Assembly (NCBI RefSeq): GCF_020443565.1
Contig: NZ_JAIZZN010000006.1
Coordinates: 1-64,000 of the forward strand
From: Clostridium sp. CS001
GTDB lineage: Bacteria; Bacillota; Clostridia; Clostridiales; Clostridiaceae
Direction of reading: 5' to 3'
DNA: 64,000 nucleotides
Below are positions 8,900 through 17,914 of this stretch, piece after piece. The position numbers and the translations under genes were made by a program. The notes under the pieces are model-generated. The model made no database searches. It was not told where the DNA came from and saw nothing but the letters and a program-made list of their open reading frames with translations. Within the stretch, counting starts at the first letter, position 1; the number at the start of each line of letters is the position of its first letter.

Positions 8900-10006
8900 T
8901 TAAAAATTCTTTCTAGGAATTCTACCTTGTATTTTCTTTTCTATAGCATCTAAAATAAGCTGATCCTTTGGAGCTGCAAATAAATATGTAAATCCTTCTT
9001 CTCCAGCCCTTCCCGTTCTTCCTATACGATGTATATACCCTTCTGCTGTTTCAGGTATATCATAATTATAAACATGACTAACTCCATTAATATCAAGCCC
9101 TCTAGCTGCTACATCTGTAGCAATTAAGTACTGAATATCACAACTCTTAAAGGCTTTCATTATTTTCTCCCTTTTTGATTGTGTTATATCAGAATGTAGC
9201 TTTTGGCAATTATAACCCTTCTTATAAAGAGCCATCTCAAGATCATCAACTCTTCTTTTAGTTCTACAGAAAATTATAGCCATAAATGCATTATCCTCAT
9301 CTAAAACCTTACATAAATCTTCTTGTTTTCTTCTATCTGTAGTTTCTATTAAAAATTGCTTTATATTCTTAAGGGTTGGTTCTTCTTTTTTAATGATTAT
9401 TTCTTCAGGGTCATTCATATACTTATATGCCATTTTTTTAACATCTGAACTCATTGTTGCTGAAAAACAAAGTGTTTGCCTGTTTTTTGATGTTTTTGAA
9501 ACTATATCTTCTATGTCGTTTTTAAATCCCATAAGAAGCATTTGGTCAGCTTCATCTAGCACTAAGGTCTTAAGATTATCAAGTTTAACCGTGCCACGGC
9601 TGAGATGATCTAAAAGTCTTCCCGGTGTTGCAATGACTAAATGAATATTTCCTTTTAGTTTTTTAAGCTGCGACCCTATATCTTTACCACCATATGCAGC
9701 TAATATATTTAAGTTTTTACTCCCTGCAAGTTTTCTCGCTTCCTCAGTTATCTGTATCGCAAGTTCTCTTGTTGGTGTCAATATTAAACCTTGAATTGTG
9801 TTTATATCTGCTGACATATTATCAAACATTGGCAATAAAAACGCAAGGGTTTTTCCCGTTCCTGTTTGTGCCTCTGCTATAATATCTCTTCCATTTTTTA
9901 TCAACTCAATACTGCGTTCTTGAACCTGTGTTGGCTCAGTTATTCCTTGGATTTTAAGTATATTTAAAAGATCTTCTTTAATTCCTAACTCTTTAAACTT
10001 TATCAT
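8900..10006 (-). CDS. minimal DEAD-box RNA helicase
   Basis: 368 residues. Complete two-RecA core: Q motif I-T-E-P-T-Q-V-Q near 20-28, motif I A-Q-T-G-T-G-K-T near 47-54, motif Ia P-T-R-E-L-A, motif II V-L-D-E-A-D-Q-M, motif III S-A-T-M, motif IV I-I-F-C-R-T, motif V A-T-D-V-A-A-R-G-L-D and motif VI H-R-I-G-R-T-G-R-A. The protein ends within about 25 residues of the core, so it lacks the C-terminal RNA-binding extension of CshA or DbpA. It should unwind RNA duplexes, for instance in ribosome assembly or mRNA turnover. The shortness looks natural because the stop adjoins the terminator and no broken continuation follows. Confidence 0.93.
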   Translation of the reverse strand: MIKFKELGIKEDLLNILKIQGITEPTQVQERSIELIKNGRDIIAEAQTGTGKTLAFLLPMFDNMSADINTIQGLILTPTRELAIQITEEARKLAGSKNLNILAAYGGKDIGSQLKKLKGNIHLVIATPGRLLDHLSRGTVKLDNLKTLVLDEADQMLLMGFKNDIEDIVSKTSKNRQTLCFSATMSSDVKKMAYKYMNDPEEIIIKKEEPTLKNIKQFLIETTDRRKQEDLCKVLDEDNAFMAIIFCRTKRRVDDLEMALYKKGYNCQKLHSDITQSKREKIMKAFKSCDIQYLIATDVAARGLDINGVSHVYNYDIPETAEGYIHRIGRTGRAGEEGFTYLFAAPKDQLILDAIEKKIQGRIPRKNF

Positions 10007-10060
10007 ACTAATTTACCTTTCTATTTAAAACATATTTTTGTCGACCCATTATAACACTAG

Positions 10061-10083
10061 TGCCACCCACGTGGCAAGTGGCA
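10061..10083. repeat. 23-bp dispersed palindrome, copy 1
   Basis: TGCCAC at 10061-10066 pairs with GTGGCA at 10078-10083, with an inner CCACGTGG self-complementary core. A near-identical copy lies at 33897-33919, and an inverted pair at 34913-34961. Copies 1 and 2 also share the flanking bases CTAG at their left end. It sits in the gap between the divergent helicase and antiporter genes. Confidence 0.8.
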
Positions 10084-10217
10084 TGATTGAATAATTCTAG
10101 CATATTATATAATCATACCTTATTTATTTATAGACATTGCTCTAAATAATCTTCATTGGAATCAATTGTACTATTAAACATAATAAATTCTATAGTTGTC
10201 TGATAAATATAATTTTA

Positions 10218-10245
10218 TTGCTTTTTTTTGAAAATCTTGTATAAT
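10218..10245 (+). promoter_or_regulatory. candidate sigma-A promoter for nhaC
   Basis: TTGCTT at 10218-10223 and TATAAT at 10240-10245 with a 16-base spacer. This would give a 5' leader of about 185 bases before nhaC. Assigned from sequence similarity only; other TATAAT-like boxes occur in this AT-rich region. Confidence 0.35.
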
Positions 10246-10290
10246 ATAATTATTACATTCCTATGTTAGAATATTTAAAATATATTGCAA

Positions 10291-10375
10291 ATTGAATGTA
10301 ATCTTCATACATCATTCAATACGATTATTATTTCTTATAACTGATTAGAACTTAGAAAAGTTTATAACTTTCTAA
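10291..10375 (+). promoter_or_regulatory. two hairpins in the nhaC leader
   Basis: ATTGAATG at 10291-10298 pairs with CATTCAAT at 10313-10320, and TTAGAAAAGTT at 10352-10362 pairs with AACTTTCTAA at 10366-10375. Neither has a terminator T-tract. They could be part of a cis-regulatory leader for the antiporter, but I recognise no known class. The rest of 10007-10437 holds only the palindrome and the candidate promoter. Confidence 0.3.
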
Positions 10376-10437
10376 ATTTTAATAGATATGACATCATGGA
10401 TTTTCAGAAGACCATAAACTTAAAGGGGGAATTGTAA

Positions 10438-11886
10438 ATGGTTTCAAAGTCAAAGAAAACCAGAGAACCTAAGTTATGGGAGGCGTTAATACCGATCATC
10501 GGTACAATCGCACTTCTAATGTATACTGTATTACCTTTTTTTAAGGTTGAACAGTCAGTTCATATTCCATTAGTTTTGGGAACATTGATAGCTGCAATAA
10601 TAGCTATTACCAGATTAGGTTATTCATGGCAAGATATCGAAGAAGGCATCATAAGTACTATTTCAGGTACTATGCAAGCAATAATCATTTTAGCAATTAT
10701 AGGTATGATTATAGGTACATGGATTCTAGGTGGTATTGTGCCTACACTTATTTTTTACGGATTAAAAGTATTAAACCCTGGTATTTTTTTAGTTGCAGCA
10801 TGTATACTTTGTTCTATTGTATCATTAGCAACAGGAAGCTCATGGACTACTGCAGGTACTGTTGGTATAGCCTTAATGGGTGTTGCTATAGGACTTGGAA
10901 TACCGGCTCCAATGGCAGCTGGCGCAATAATTTCCGGTGCATACTTCGGTGATAAAATGTCTCCTCTATCAGACACAACAAACTTAGCCCCGGCTATGGC
11001 GGGTTCAACTTTGTTTGATCATATTAGGCATATGGCCTATACAACAGGTGTGAGTTTAGCAATCGCTCTAATTGGCTATGCAATACTTGGATTTGGATTT
11101 GCTGGCAAAGCACTTGATACATCATCCATAGATACATTAACAACTTTAATGGCTCAAAACTTCAATATAACACCACTTTTACTTTTAGTTCCTATTATAG
11201 TTATAGTTATGGTAGCTAAAAAAGTACCAGCTATTCCTGGCTTATTTATAGGCGTTTTACTTGGTGGCGTTGCAGCAATGCTAACTCAAAATGCTAGTTT
11301 TTCTGGTGTAATGAGCGCAATGCAAGATGGTGTTGTATCAGAAACTGGTAATGAGATTTTAGATGCACTTCTTACTAGAGGTGGATACCAAAGCATGATG
11401 TGGACTATATCCCTAATTCTTGCAGCACTTTCTTTTGGTGGTACACTTGAGAAAACAGGAATGCTTGAAGCCCTTTCAAAACGTATACTAAAATACGCAA
11501 AGAGCACTGGTTCTCTTGTAACAGCTACAGTATTCACATCAATATTTACAAATGTACTTGCCGGAGATCAATATCTTTCAATAGTACTTCCTGGAAAAAT
11601 GTATAAAGATGAATTCCATAAAAGAGGACTAGCACCTAGAAATCTTTCAAGATGTCTTGAAGATGCTGGTACATTAACTTCACCACTTGTTCCATGGAAC
11701 ACTTGTGGAGCAACTATGTCTACTTATTTAGGAGTTGCAACAGTATCATATCTTCCGTACTGCTTCTTAAACCTTGTAAATCCATTCGTATCTATATTCT
11801 TTGGATTTACAGGAATTACAATGATGAAGCTTGAAGATGACCCATCAGCTCCAGAGTATAAAGGAAAAGCCGCTGCTCAGGCATAA
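10438..11886 (+). CDS. nhaC: NhaC-family Na+/H+ antiporter
   Basis: 482 residues with about 11-12 hydrophobic segments. The NhaC family pattern is clear: L-A-T-G-S-S-W-T-T-A-G-T-V-G around residues 130-143, G-A-Y-F-G-D-K-M-S-P-L-S-D-T-T-N-L-A-P-A around 167-186, and the later T-S-P-L-V-P-W-N-T-C-G. It exchanges cytoplasmic Na+ for protons, or in some relatives couples antiport to an organic acid such as malate/lactate; nothing nearby points to an organic substrate. ATG has AAAGGGGGAA upstream. Monocistronic, with a long leader and a strong terminator. Confidence 0.9.
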   Translation: MVSKSKKTREPKLWEALIPIIGTIALLMYTVLPFFKVEQSVHIPLVLGTLIAAIIAITRLGYSWQDIEEGIISTISGTMQAIIILAIIGMIIGTWILGGIVPTLIFYGLKVLNPGIFLVAACILCSIVSLATGSSWTTAGTVGIALMGVAIGLGIPAPMAAGAIISGAYFGDKMSPLSDTTNLAPAMAGSTLFDHIRHMAYTTGVSLAIALIGYAILGFGFAGKALDTSSIDTLTTLMAQNFNITPLLLLVPIIVIVMVAKKVPAIPGLFIGVLLGGVAAMLTQNASFSGVMSAMQDGVVSETGNEILDALLTRGGYQSMMWTISLILAALSFGGTLEKTGMLEALSKRILKYAKSTGSLVTATVFTSIFTNVLAGDQYLSIVLPGKMYKDEFHKRGLAPRNLSRCLEDAGTLTSPLVPWNTCGATMSTYLGVATVSYLPYCFLNLVNPFVSIFFGFTGITMMKLEDDPSAPEYKGKAAAQA

Positions 11887-11896
11887 TAAAGACTAT

Positions 11897-11935
11897 AAAA
11901 AAAGCCTTGTTGAAATTTCAACAAGGGCTTTTTTT
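11897..11935. terminator. bidirectional terminator
   Basis: A stem of AAAAAAAGCCTTGTTGAAA pairing with TTTCAACAAGGGCTTTTTTT, with one bulge. It closes nhaC (+), and its T-tract runs into the stop codon of the convergent gene at 11934. Confidence 0.9.
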
Positions 11936-12458
11936 ATATATTTTTTTTATGTCTTTCATTTACATTGGCAAGTATCTTATCCTTTAATAAATCCCCTTGC
12001 TGTACAAATGAAATTAGAATCTTAGATGCCATATTGAAATTAATATTGAGGTCTGTATTTCCATCATCCTCTGATATAATCTTTACTATTTCATCAAAGG
12101 ATTTCTTTGATTTTATACCACTTATTTTATCCCCTTTGAAACGTCTTTGCCTCGTAAATGCGTATAGAAGTGTAGTATCATCATCAATTCCATGAACTGC
12201 ACAGAAGGCAATATCATCAAACTTTATAGTTCTTATATTAAATGGCTTGCATATTTTTATCTTTTGATCATCCACCGTTATAGAAAGTATAAGTCCTTTA
12301 TAAAACTGCCAAGCACAAGTAATAAAAAACACAAGTAAAACTGTTTTCAATACAACATTAGGAATGAACATGTAACTTACTATTGCTAATAAAAATGATA
12401 CAGTAAAAGAAACCCCAAGTTTTTTTAAAGAGTCAGGCTTGCCATTAAACTTCTCCAT
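11934..12458 (-). CDS. small membrane protein with PH-like C-terminal region
   Basis: 174 residues. Two adjacent membrane segments at about residues 16-34 and 36-56, then a soluble region with alternating beta strands (I-T-V-D-D-Q-K-I-K-I-C-K-P-F-N then I-K-F-D-D-I) of the type found in bacterial PH-like domains of the YcxB/bPH group, ending in a helical tail. No catalytic motif. It is the last gene of the unit with the ABC ATPase, 21 bases after that gene's stop, so it may be an accessory of the transporter. ATG has AAAGGGAG upstream. Function unknown. Confidence 0.65.
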   Translation of the reverse strand: MEKFNGKPDSLKKLGVSFTVSFLLAIVSYMFIPNVVLKTVLLVFFITCAWQFYKGLILSITVDDQKIKICKPFNIRTIKFDDIAFCAVHGIDDDTTLLYAFTRQRRFKGDKISGIKSKKSFDEIVKIISEDDGNTDLNINFNMASKILISFVQQGDLLKDKILANVNERHKKNI

Positions 12459-12479
12459 AATATCTCCCTTTATTTAAAA

Positions 12480-13169
12480 TTATTTCGAATTAATATCCAT
12501 GTTTATCCTTCCGTCTTTTATCTCAATTATCCTGTCAGTCTTTTCTGCTATCCTCCTATCGTGTGTAATAATTACAAAAGTCGTCTTAAACTTTTCATTT
12601 ACGTCTTTAAGTATGGTATAAATATTTTCTGTTGATTCAGAGTCTAGATTTCCAGTAGGTTCATCTGCAAGTATTATTTTAGGACTATTAATTAAAGCTC
12701 TAGCAATGGCTGTTCTTTGTTGCTGTCCTCCTGACATATTAGATGCTAAATTATCTTTTACTTTATATAGTCCAACTAAACTCATTAACTCCTCAGCTCT
12801 TTCTTTAATCTCTTTAGAAGGCTTTGGATTATTCATCATATAAGGAATAAGTACATTTTCTATAGCAGTGAATTCTGGTAGCAAATAATGAAATTGAAAA
12901 ATGAAACCTATAGTTTTGTTTCGAAGTGTCGCAAGGTCATTTTTTTTCATACTATCTGTTCTTTTTCCATCTATATAAACCTCTCCACTTGTTGGTTTAT
13001 CTAAAGTTCCAATAATATTGAGTAGTGTGCTTTTACCACTTCCTGATTGCCCTATAATTGAATTGAATGAGCCTTCTTCAAAATTTAAATTTGTGTCAAA
13101 TAACACCTGTGTCTTTACCTCTAATCCATAAATCTTATTAATATCTTTTAATGTAATAATATTAGCCAT
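12480..13169 (-). CDS. ABC transporter ATP-binding protein (LolD/MacB type)
   Basis: 229 residues, standard for a stand-alone LolD/FtsE/MacB-N ATPase. Walker A G-Q-S-G-S-G-K-S-T near 39-47, Q-loop I-F-Q-F-H-Y-L-L-P-E, signature N-M-S-G-G-Q-Q-Q-R, Walker B I-I-L-A-D-E-P-T-G-N-L-D and H-loop I-I-T-H-D. The E-P-T-G-N-L-D-S sequence is typical of the MacB/LolD group, which works as a mechanotransmission or lipoprotein/peptide transporter rather than an importer. The gene overlaps the permease gene by eight bases and its GAGGTGATT ribosome binding site lies inside the permease 3' end, so the two are translationally coupled. Confidence 0.93.
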   Translation of the reverse strand: MANIITLKDINKIYGLEVKTQVLFDTNLNFEEGSFNSIIGQSGSGKSTLLNIIGTLDKPTSGEVYIDGKRTDSMKKNDLATLRNKTIGFIFQFHYLLPEFTAIENVLIPYMMNNPKPSKEIKERAEELMSLVGLYKVKDNLASNMSGGQQQRTAIARALINSPKIILADEPTGNLDSESTENIYTILKDVNEKFKTTFVIITHDRRIAEKTDRIIEIKDGRINMDINSK

Positions 13170-14328
13170 TTTTAATCACCTCAATTAGTTCTAACTTTGA
13201 AGAGCTTCTTGCCGGTATAAGTGAAGCTAAAGATGCTGAAGCCACTGCAATGATACCTGATATGGCAATAAATTTATAGTCTAAGTAAATTGGTATTACC
13301 GGTGTACCATCAGGATTCAATGCAAACTTTGTAAAGATTAACATCAGTGAAATCCCAAGTATTATTCCAAGTAATGCTCCTGCAATTCCAAGTAGTAATC
13401 CTTGATATAAGAAAATTTTGCTAGCATCGCTATCTTTTATCCCCATTGCTTTTAATATTCCAATTTGTTTAGATTTTTGAACAACGGTTATAGCAAGTAC
13501 ACTTGCTATTCCAAGAGTTACTGATATAAGGACAAAAACTTGTATCATTAAGCTAGAAACACTTTGTCCACTAAGACCACTAAGTAATTCTTCATTTTGC
13601 GCCTTCCAATTCTCAACCTTTATATTATCATCAGATAATCTCTCTCCTACTTTTATTGCGATTTCATCTGCTTTAAATACATTCTTTGAGCTTACTTGCA
13701 TTTCTATTGAGGTTACTTTATTTTTAAAATCGAATATATCCTGAGAAGTCTCAATACTTGTTATAATCCATGATTTGTTTATACTTGATACCTTCAAGTC
13801 ATAAAAACCTGTAACTATAGCCTTCTTAGTTTTCCCATTAGGTGTAAATAAAGAAATTTCATCCCCAATATTAATATTAAATTCTTCTTTTAATTTCTTC
13901 CCTACTAATACTTCATACAGGCCTTTAGGCATGTCTCCTTCATATACTCTAGCCTTTATGTTATATAGGTCATTCTCTTGTCCTAAGTCAAAGCCTCTAA
14001 TAAGTATTGGGGCAGTTTTATCACTATATTTTATAAATGCAGGTGAATCAGCTGTCGCGGATATTTTTTGAATTCTACCATCTGAAAGTTTTATTTGAGA
14101 TAATTTTTCTTTATAACTATCTATGGTTTTGTCATCCTTATTTGATACAACTGTTATTTGCGAAGAATTTCCTATGGTTTTATCTATAAGACTTTTTTGT
14201 AAACCTTGTATAAGTGAACCTATAAAGATTTGTACTGAAACCCCAATAGCTATTCCTATAGCTATTAAGATGGTTTGTCCCTTGCTTGATTTTAAAAATC
14301 TTACAGCTATTTTAAATGGCAATTTCAT
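13162..14328 (-). CDS. FtsX/MacB/LolC-type ABC permease
   Basis: 388 residues. One N-terminal membrane segment at about 20-40, a large extracytoplasmic domain at about 45-255 (MacB_PCD-like, with G-F-D-L-G-Q and V-G-K-K-L-K-E-E-F-N-I-N-I-G-D), then three membrane segments at about 262-285, 308-335 and 352-372, the last ending in L-I-P-A-R-S-S-S-K-L-E, a hallmark of FtsX-like permeases. It pairs with the ATPase encoded next to it. In a one-membrane bacterium such transporters expel antimicrobial peptides or lipids or regulate cell-wall enzymes. The start overlaps the upstream B12-binding gene by four bases (ATGA) with AAGGAGG just before it. Confidence 0.92.
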   Translation of the reverse strand: MKLPFKIAVRFLKSSKGQTILIAIGIAIGVSVQIFIGSLIQGLQKSLIDKTIGNSSQITVVSNKDDKTIDSYKEKLSQIKLSDGRIQKISATADSPAFIKYSDKTAPILIRGFDLGQENDLYNIKARVYEGDMPKGLYEVLVGKKLKEEFNINIGDEISLFTPNGKTKKAIVTGFYDLKVSSINKSWIITSIETSQDIFDFKNKVTSIEMQVSSKNVFKADEIAIKVGERLSDDNIKVENWKAQNEELLSGLSGQSVSSLMIQVFVLISVTLGIASVLAITVVQKSKQIGILKAMGIKDSDASKIFLYQGLLLGIAGALLGIILGISLMLIFTKFALNPDGTPVIPIYLDYKFIAISGIIAVASASLASLIPARSSSKLELIEVIKNG

Positions 14329-14981
14329 TCTAGGTCCTCCTTTTTAAGATTTTTAATATCATTAAAATTATCTATAAACATATCTGCACCAACTATTTTA
14401 AAAGCCTCTGGATTATTTTTGAAAGCATGTCCACCTACCAATATGTTTAATTTTTCATTGCTATAACTTCTTATTTTTTCAATAGTAGCTTTAACTGCAA
14501 CAAGATTATAAGAATTTGTTACACTTACAGCTAAATACTTCGGATTTATATAATCTATGACTTTTAAAAATTCATCTCTAGGAGTGTTGCTTCCTACAAA
14601 AATACTCTCATATCCACATAAAGTAAAAAAATCTGAAACCATTCTAGCACCTATCTCATGATACTCTTCACCGGGACAAATAATAATAACCGTTCCATAT
14701 CTTGTATTCTTAATAGTTTCACGTCTTTCCTTAATAACATAGGGATAACAACATTCAATAATCGTCCTAATTATTGAACTTCTAACATGTTCTTTCCATA
14801 TAGACACTCCATTTTCGTGAGTGCTGGATTTCATATTATTTAATGAAGGTGCCAGTACATGAGTATATAATGAAACAATATCAACCTTTTTCTCTTCCAA
14901 GGAAGTTAGGATAAGATTTACTGCGCTTTCTTTATCCTCATTCTCTAGCAGATTTATGAATTTATTATAAATATCCTTCAT
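14325..14981 (-). CDS. stand-alone cobalamin-binding regulatory module (CarH-like, no HTH)
   Basis: 218 residues. Residues about 1-85 are a helical B12_binding_2-like cap; residues about 93-215 are a Rossmann B12-binding domain. The cobalt-ligand motif D-x-H-x-x-G is present as E106-Y-H108-E-I-G111, so the base-on/base-off histidine is kept but the Asp is Glu. Later family motifs S-V-T-N-S and V-G-G-H-A-F are present. The E-H pair used by CarH-type sensors is visible as E64-H65, but the Trp ten residues before E64 is a Thr here. No N-terminal MerR HTH. It is the first gene of the ABC unit and coupled to the permease, which suggests it senses B12 or light/redox state, or carries a corrinoid, for that system. 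Function inferred only. Confidence 0.8.
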   Translation of the reverse strand: MKDIYNKFINLLENEDKESAVNLILTSLEEKKVDIVSLYTHVLAPSLNNMKSSTHENGVSIWKEHVRSSIIRTIIECCYPYVIKERRETIKNTRYGTVIIICPGEEYHEIGARMVSDFFTLCGYESIFVGSNTPRDEFLKVIDYINPKYLAVSVTNSYNLVAVKATIEKIRSYSNEKLNILVGGHAFKNNPEAFKIVGADMFIDNFNDIKNLKKEDLE

Positions 14982-15107
14982 ACCACCCCTCGCTTTCTGA
15001 TAATATTTTTTTTAATAATACATATTACCATATGATTTTATTTATATTTTATCATATTTTTATAATATTTGAAATATTCTTTAAGATATATCTTCATAGT
15101 TAAAAAT

Positions 15108-15154
15108 AGGCACATTGAAAACTCATTGAATTTAAATAAGTTTTCAGTGTGCCT
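15108..15154 (-). terminator. terminator of the ZIP transporter gene
   Basis: AGGCACATTGAAAACT at 15108-15123 pairs with AGTTTTCAGTGTGCCT at 15139-15154, with one G-T pair and a 15-base loop. On the minus strand it is followed by ATTTTTA, directly after the ZIP stop codon. Confidence 0.85.
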
Positions 15155-15168
15155 TAATCATATTTTTA

Positions 15169-15984
15169 TTAACCTAAAGCTACATCTAGTATCATCATAA
15201 TTACAAAGCCTACCATAGCACCAATAGTTGAAATATCTGTTTTCGAATCTTGTTGTGATTCAGGTATTAATTCCTCAACAACTACATAAATCATTGCACC
15301 TGCTGCAAAAGATAGCGCATAAGGAAGAATTGGTTTCATTGCTATTACTGCAAATGCTCCTATGACCCCTGCTATAGGCTCTACTATCCCTGATGCTTGA
15401 CCATACATAAAGCTTTTAAATCGTGAAAAACCTTCTCGTCTTAGCGGAATAGAAACCGCCGCCCCTTCTGGAAAGTTTTGAATACCAATTCCAATTGCCA
15501 GTGCAACAGCTCCTGCTAATGAAGCTGAAGGTAATCCGGCAGCTACTGCTCCAAACGCAACTCCAACTGCAAGTCCTTCTGGTATGTTATGCAAAGTTAT
15601 AGCAAGTACCAATAAGATACTTCTTTGCCAACTAGTTTTAATTCCTTCTGCTTCTTCTATTGGTAAGTTAAGGTGTAGATGCGGTAAAATTTTATCTACT
15701 GAAAAAAGAAACGCTCCGCCTGTTAGGAATCCCACCGCTGCAGGTATCCACGCTGGGGTACTTGTTTGCTCTGCCATCTCTATAGCAGGGGCAAGCAGCG
15801 ACCAAAAACTGGCAGCGATCATAACTCCTGCTGCAAAGCCAAGCATACCATTTAACACCTTTCTATTAATAGTTTTAAATGCAAATACTAGTGCTGCTCC
15901 GAGTGCTGTTACTCCCCAAGTAAATAGTGTTGCAAAAAGAGCTTGCATCACGGGGTCAAAATTTTTAAGCCATTCTATTATCAT
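15169..15984 (-). CDS. ZIP-family divalent metal transporter (GufA/ZupT type)
   Basis: 271 residues with about eight membrane helices. The metal-binding helices are plain: [10 protein letters not shown] in helix 4 and [11 protein letters not shown] in helix 5, where the second lacks the usual His before E, as in GufA-type ZIPs. A short His motif H-L-H-L-N-L-P lies in the cytoplasmic loop. It imports zinc, iron or manganese. ATG has GGAGG at good spacing. Monocistronic with its own terminator; I see no Fur or Zur operator I would trust. Confidence 0.92.
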   Translation of the reverse strand: MIIEWLKNFDPVMQALFATLFTWGVTALGAALVFAFKTINRKVLNGMLGFAAGVMIAASFWSLLAPAIEMAEQTSTPAWIPAAVGFLTGGAFLFSVDKILPHLHLNLPIEEAEGIKTSWQRSILLVLAITLHNIPEGLAVGVAFGAVAAGLPSASLAGAVALAIGIGIQNFPEGAAVSIPLRREGFSRFKSFMYGQASGIVEPIAGVIGAFAVIAMKPILPYALSFAAGAMIYVVVEELIPESQQDSKTDISTIGAMVGFVIMMILDVALG

Positions 15985-16175
15985 AAAAAATCCTCCATTC
16001 TCAATTCTTCCAACTTTCTTATATTATAACTAATTGTCACGTTTTAAACAAATAAAAAAATAATTCCACTTTTAATACTAAAATCCTTTTATTTCTACAA
16101 AATACACTATATAATATAAAAGTAAAGTGTAATTATTATTTGTTAATACTAAACACAAACTAACGGAGGGATTAT

Positions 16176-17846
16176 ATGAAAATACGTAATAAACTAATAT
16201 TGATATTAACATCTTTATCTATATTAATAATTGTAATTGTTCTTAATAATTTTATTGCATTCAATAATTTAAATGGAGATGCCCCGGCTATTAATTTATC
16301 CGGCAGTGAACGAATGAGAAGCTATAAGCTTGCTTATCTTACAAACATCTATATGGAGGAGCGTGATAGTAACAAAAAAACCGAGTTAAAGTCTGAAATA
16401 ACTAAAGAAATAGCCACTTTTGAAAAAATATTAACAGGGCTTCAAAGTGGAAATGCTGAATTAAACCTTAATGCTTCAAATAATAAGGAAACCTTAAAAA
16501 AGTTAGAAGACATATCTAAAAACTGGGTGACCTTCAAAGAAGCTTATAATACAATTATTACTTCTGAAGATACTGTTAAAACTACGGAAGCCTCAAATTA
16601 TATAAAAAGCAATGCAACAGTAATGGTGGAAGGCATAAATGATGTGGTATCTACATTAGATAAAGACTCAAGTAATAAAATAGCAACTTCAAAGAAAATA
16701 AGTATCATGTTTTTAATTTTATCCTTAGTAATTATATTGTTCTCATTCTACATAATCAGTAAAAGTGTTTTAAAACCTTTAGATAAGCTTATTGAAATTA
16801 TGAAAAACATAGCTGATGGTGAAGGCGATTTAACTAATAGAATAAATATTAATAGAAAAGATGAAATAGGTGAGCTTTCAAAATGGTTTGATATTTTCAT
16901 TGCCAATATCCATGAAATTGTAAAGTCAGTTGGGGAAACTTCTAAAAATGTAAAACTAACTTCTGAGCAAATATCAAACACAAGTTATGAAACTAGCAAA
17001 GCAACAGAGGTAATAGCTATCGCAATCCAAGAAGTTTCTGAAGGCACAGTTACTCAAACTAGGCAAGTGGATAATATGTTTAACATGGTTAACTCCATGT
17101 CTGAATACATAAAAAATAGTTCAGAAATTATTAATAGTGTCTTAGAGGATTCAAAATCCACTGAAAATGAGGCATCTCTTGGTAATACCCAAGTAAAAAC
17201 AGCTATTGATCAACTAAATGTGCTTTCCACAAACACAAATGATGTATCAGAAAGATTACAGCTATTAGTAGAAAGTTCTAAAGAAATAGGTAGAATCATT
17301 GAAATGATAACCGATATTTCAGATCAAACTAATTTGCTTGCACTTAATGCTTCTATTGAGGCTGCAAGAGCAGGAGAGCATGGAAAGGGCTTTGCAGTTG
17401 TGGCAGAAGAAGTTAGAAAACTTGCTGATGAAACAGTTACAGCTACAAAACAGATTATACCCATTGTAAACAATATCCAATTAGAAACTTCTGCCGCAAG
17501 AGAACACATGCAAAATAACGTTAATGAAGTGGAAAGGGAAGTTCATTTAATGAAAACTGCAGAAGCAGCATTAGAGGATATAGTTGAAAAGGCTAAAAGT
17601 ACTTATAATGGCGTAAAAACAATAGATGAAATAAACAGTAAGATAAATAGTTCCTTTGTGAATATAGAGCAAGCAGCAAAGAGTATTACAGACATTGTCA
17701 ATGAGAACTCAGATAACACTCAAAATGTTGCAGCATCTGTAGAGGAACAAACAGCTTCTGTAGAAGAAGTTGCTGCTGGTGTTTCGGAACTATCTGAAAT
17801 GTCCAATAGACTTTATGAAAAAGTTGCAAGATTTAAAGTTAACTAA
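16176..17846 (+). CDS. methyl-accepting chemotaxis protein with NarX/NarQ-like P-box sensor
   Basis: 556 residues. Membrane helix about 8-28, extracytoplasmic four-helix sensor about 29-170, second membrane helix about 172-193, HAMP about 194-246, and a cytoplasmic signalling domain with the tip [19 protein letters not shown]. The start of the sensor carries G-D-A-P-A-I-N (34-40) followed by [10 protein letters not shown] (42-51), closely matching the nitrate-binding P-box of NarX/NarQ and the PilJ-type sensor of nitrate chemoreceptors; the key Arg of R-M is R46. No C-terminal CheR/CheB pentapeptide. It likely signals to the flagellar CheA/CheW array, with nitrate or nitrite as the best-guess ligand. 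No nitrate reductase genes lie nearby. Confidence 0.9.
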   Translation: MKIRNKLILILTSLSILIIVIVLNNFIAFNNLNGDAPAINLSGSERMRSYKLAYLTNIYMEERDSNKKTELKSEITKEIATFEKILTGLQSGNAELNLNASNNKETLKKLEDISKNWVTFKEAYNTIITSEDTVKTTEASNYIKSNATVMVEGINDVVSTLDKDSSNKIATSKKISIMFLILSLVIILFSFYIISKSVLKPLDKLIEIMKNIADGEGDLTNRININRKDEIGELSKWFDIFIANIHEIVKSVGETSKNVKLTSEQISNTSYETSKATEVIAIAIQEVSEGTVTQTRQVDNMFNMVNSMSEYIKNSSEIINSVLEDSKSTENEASLGNTQVKTAIDQLNVLSTNTNDVSERLQLLVESSKEIGRIIEMITDISDQTNLLALNASIEAARAGEHGKGFAVVAEEVRKLADETVTATKQIIPIVNNIQLETSAAREHMQNNVNEVEREVHLMKTAEAALEDIVEKAKSTYNGVKTIDEINSKINSSFVNIEQAAKSITDIVNENSDNTQNVAASVEEQTASVEEVAAGVSELSEMSNRLYEKVARFKVN

Positions 17847-17849
17847 ACT

Positions 17850-17889
17850 AAAAACCATGAAGATTTTTTTTGAAATTTTCATGGTTTTT
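17850..17889. terminator. bidirectional terminator
   Basis: AAAAACCATGAA at the left pairs with TTCATGGTTTTT at the right around a T-rich loop. It closes the chemoreceptor gene and could also serve the convergent Nudix-like gene ending at 17915. Confidence 0.85.
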
Positions 17890-17914
17890 CTTATAATTAT
17901 TAAAAATCTACCAA

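Noticed and set aside
10399-10413. CodY-like box before nhaC
   Set aside because: Four mismatches to the 15-base consensus, within what chance gives in AT-rich DNA.
15584-16033. 149-codon frame opposite the ZIP transporter
   Set aside because: Antisense shadow of a conserved membrane protein.
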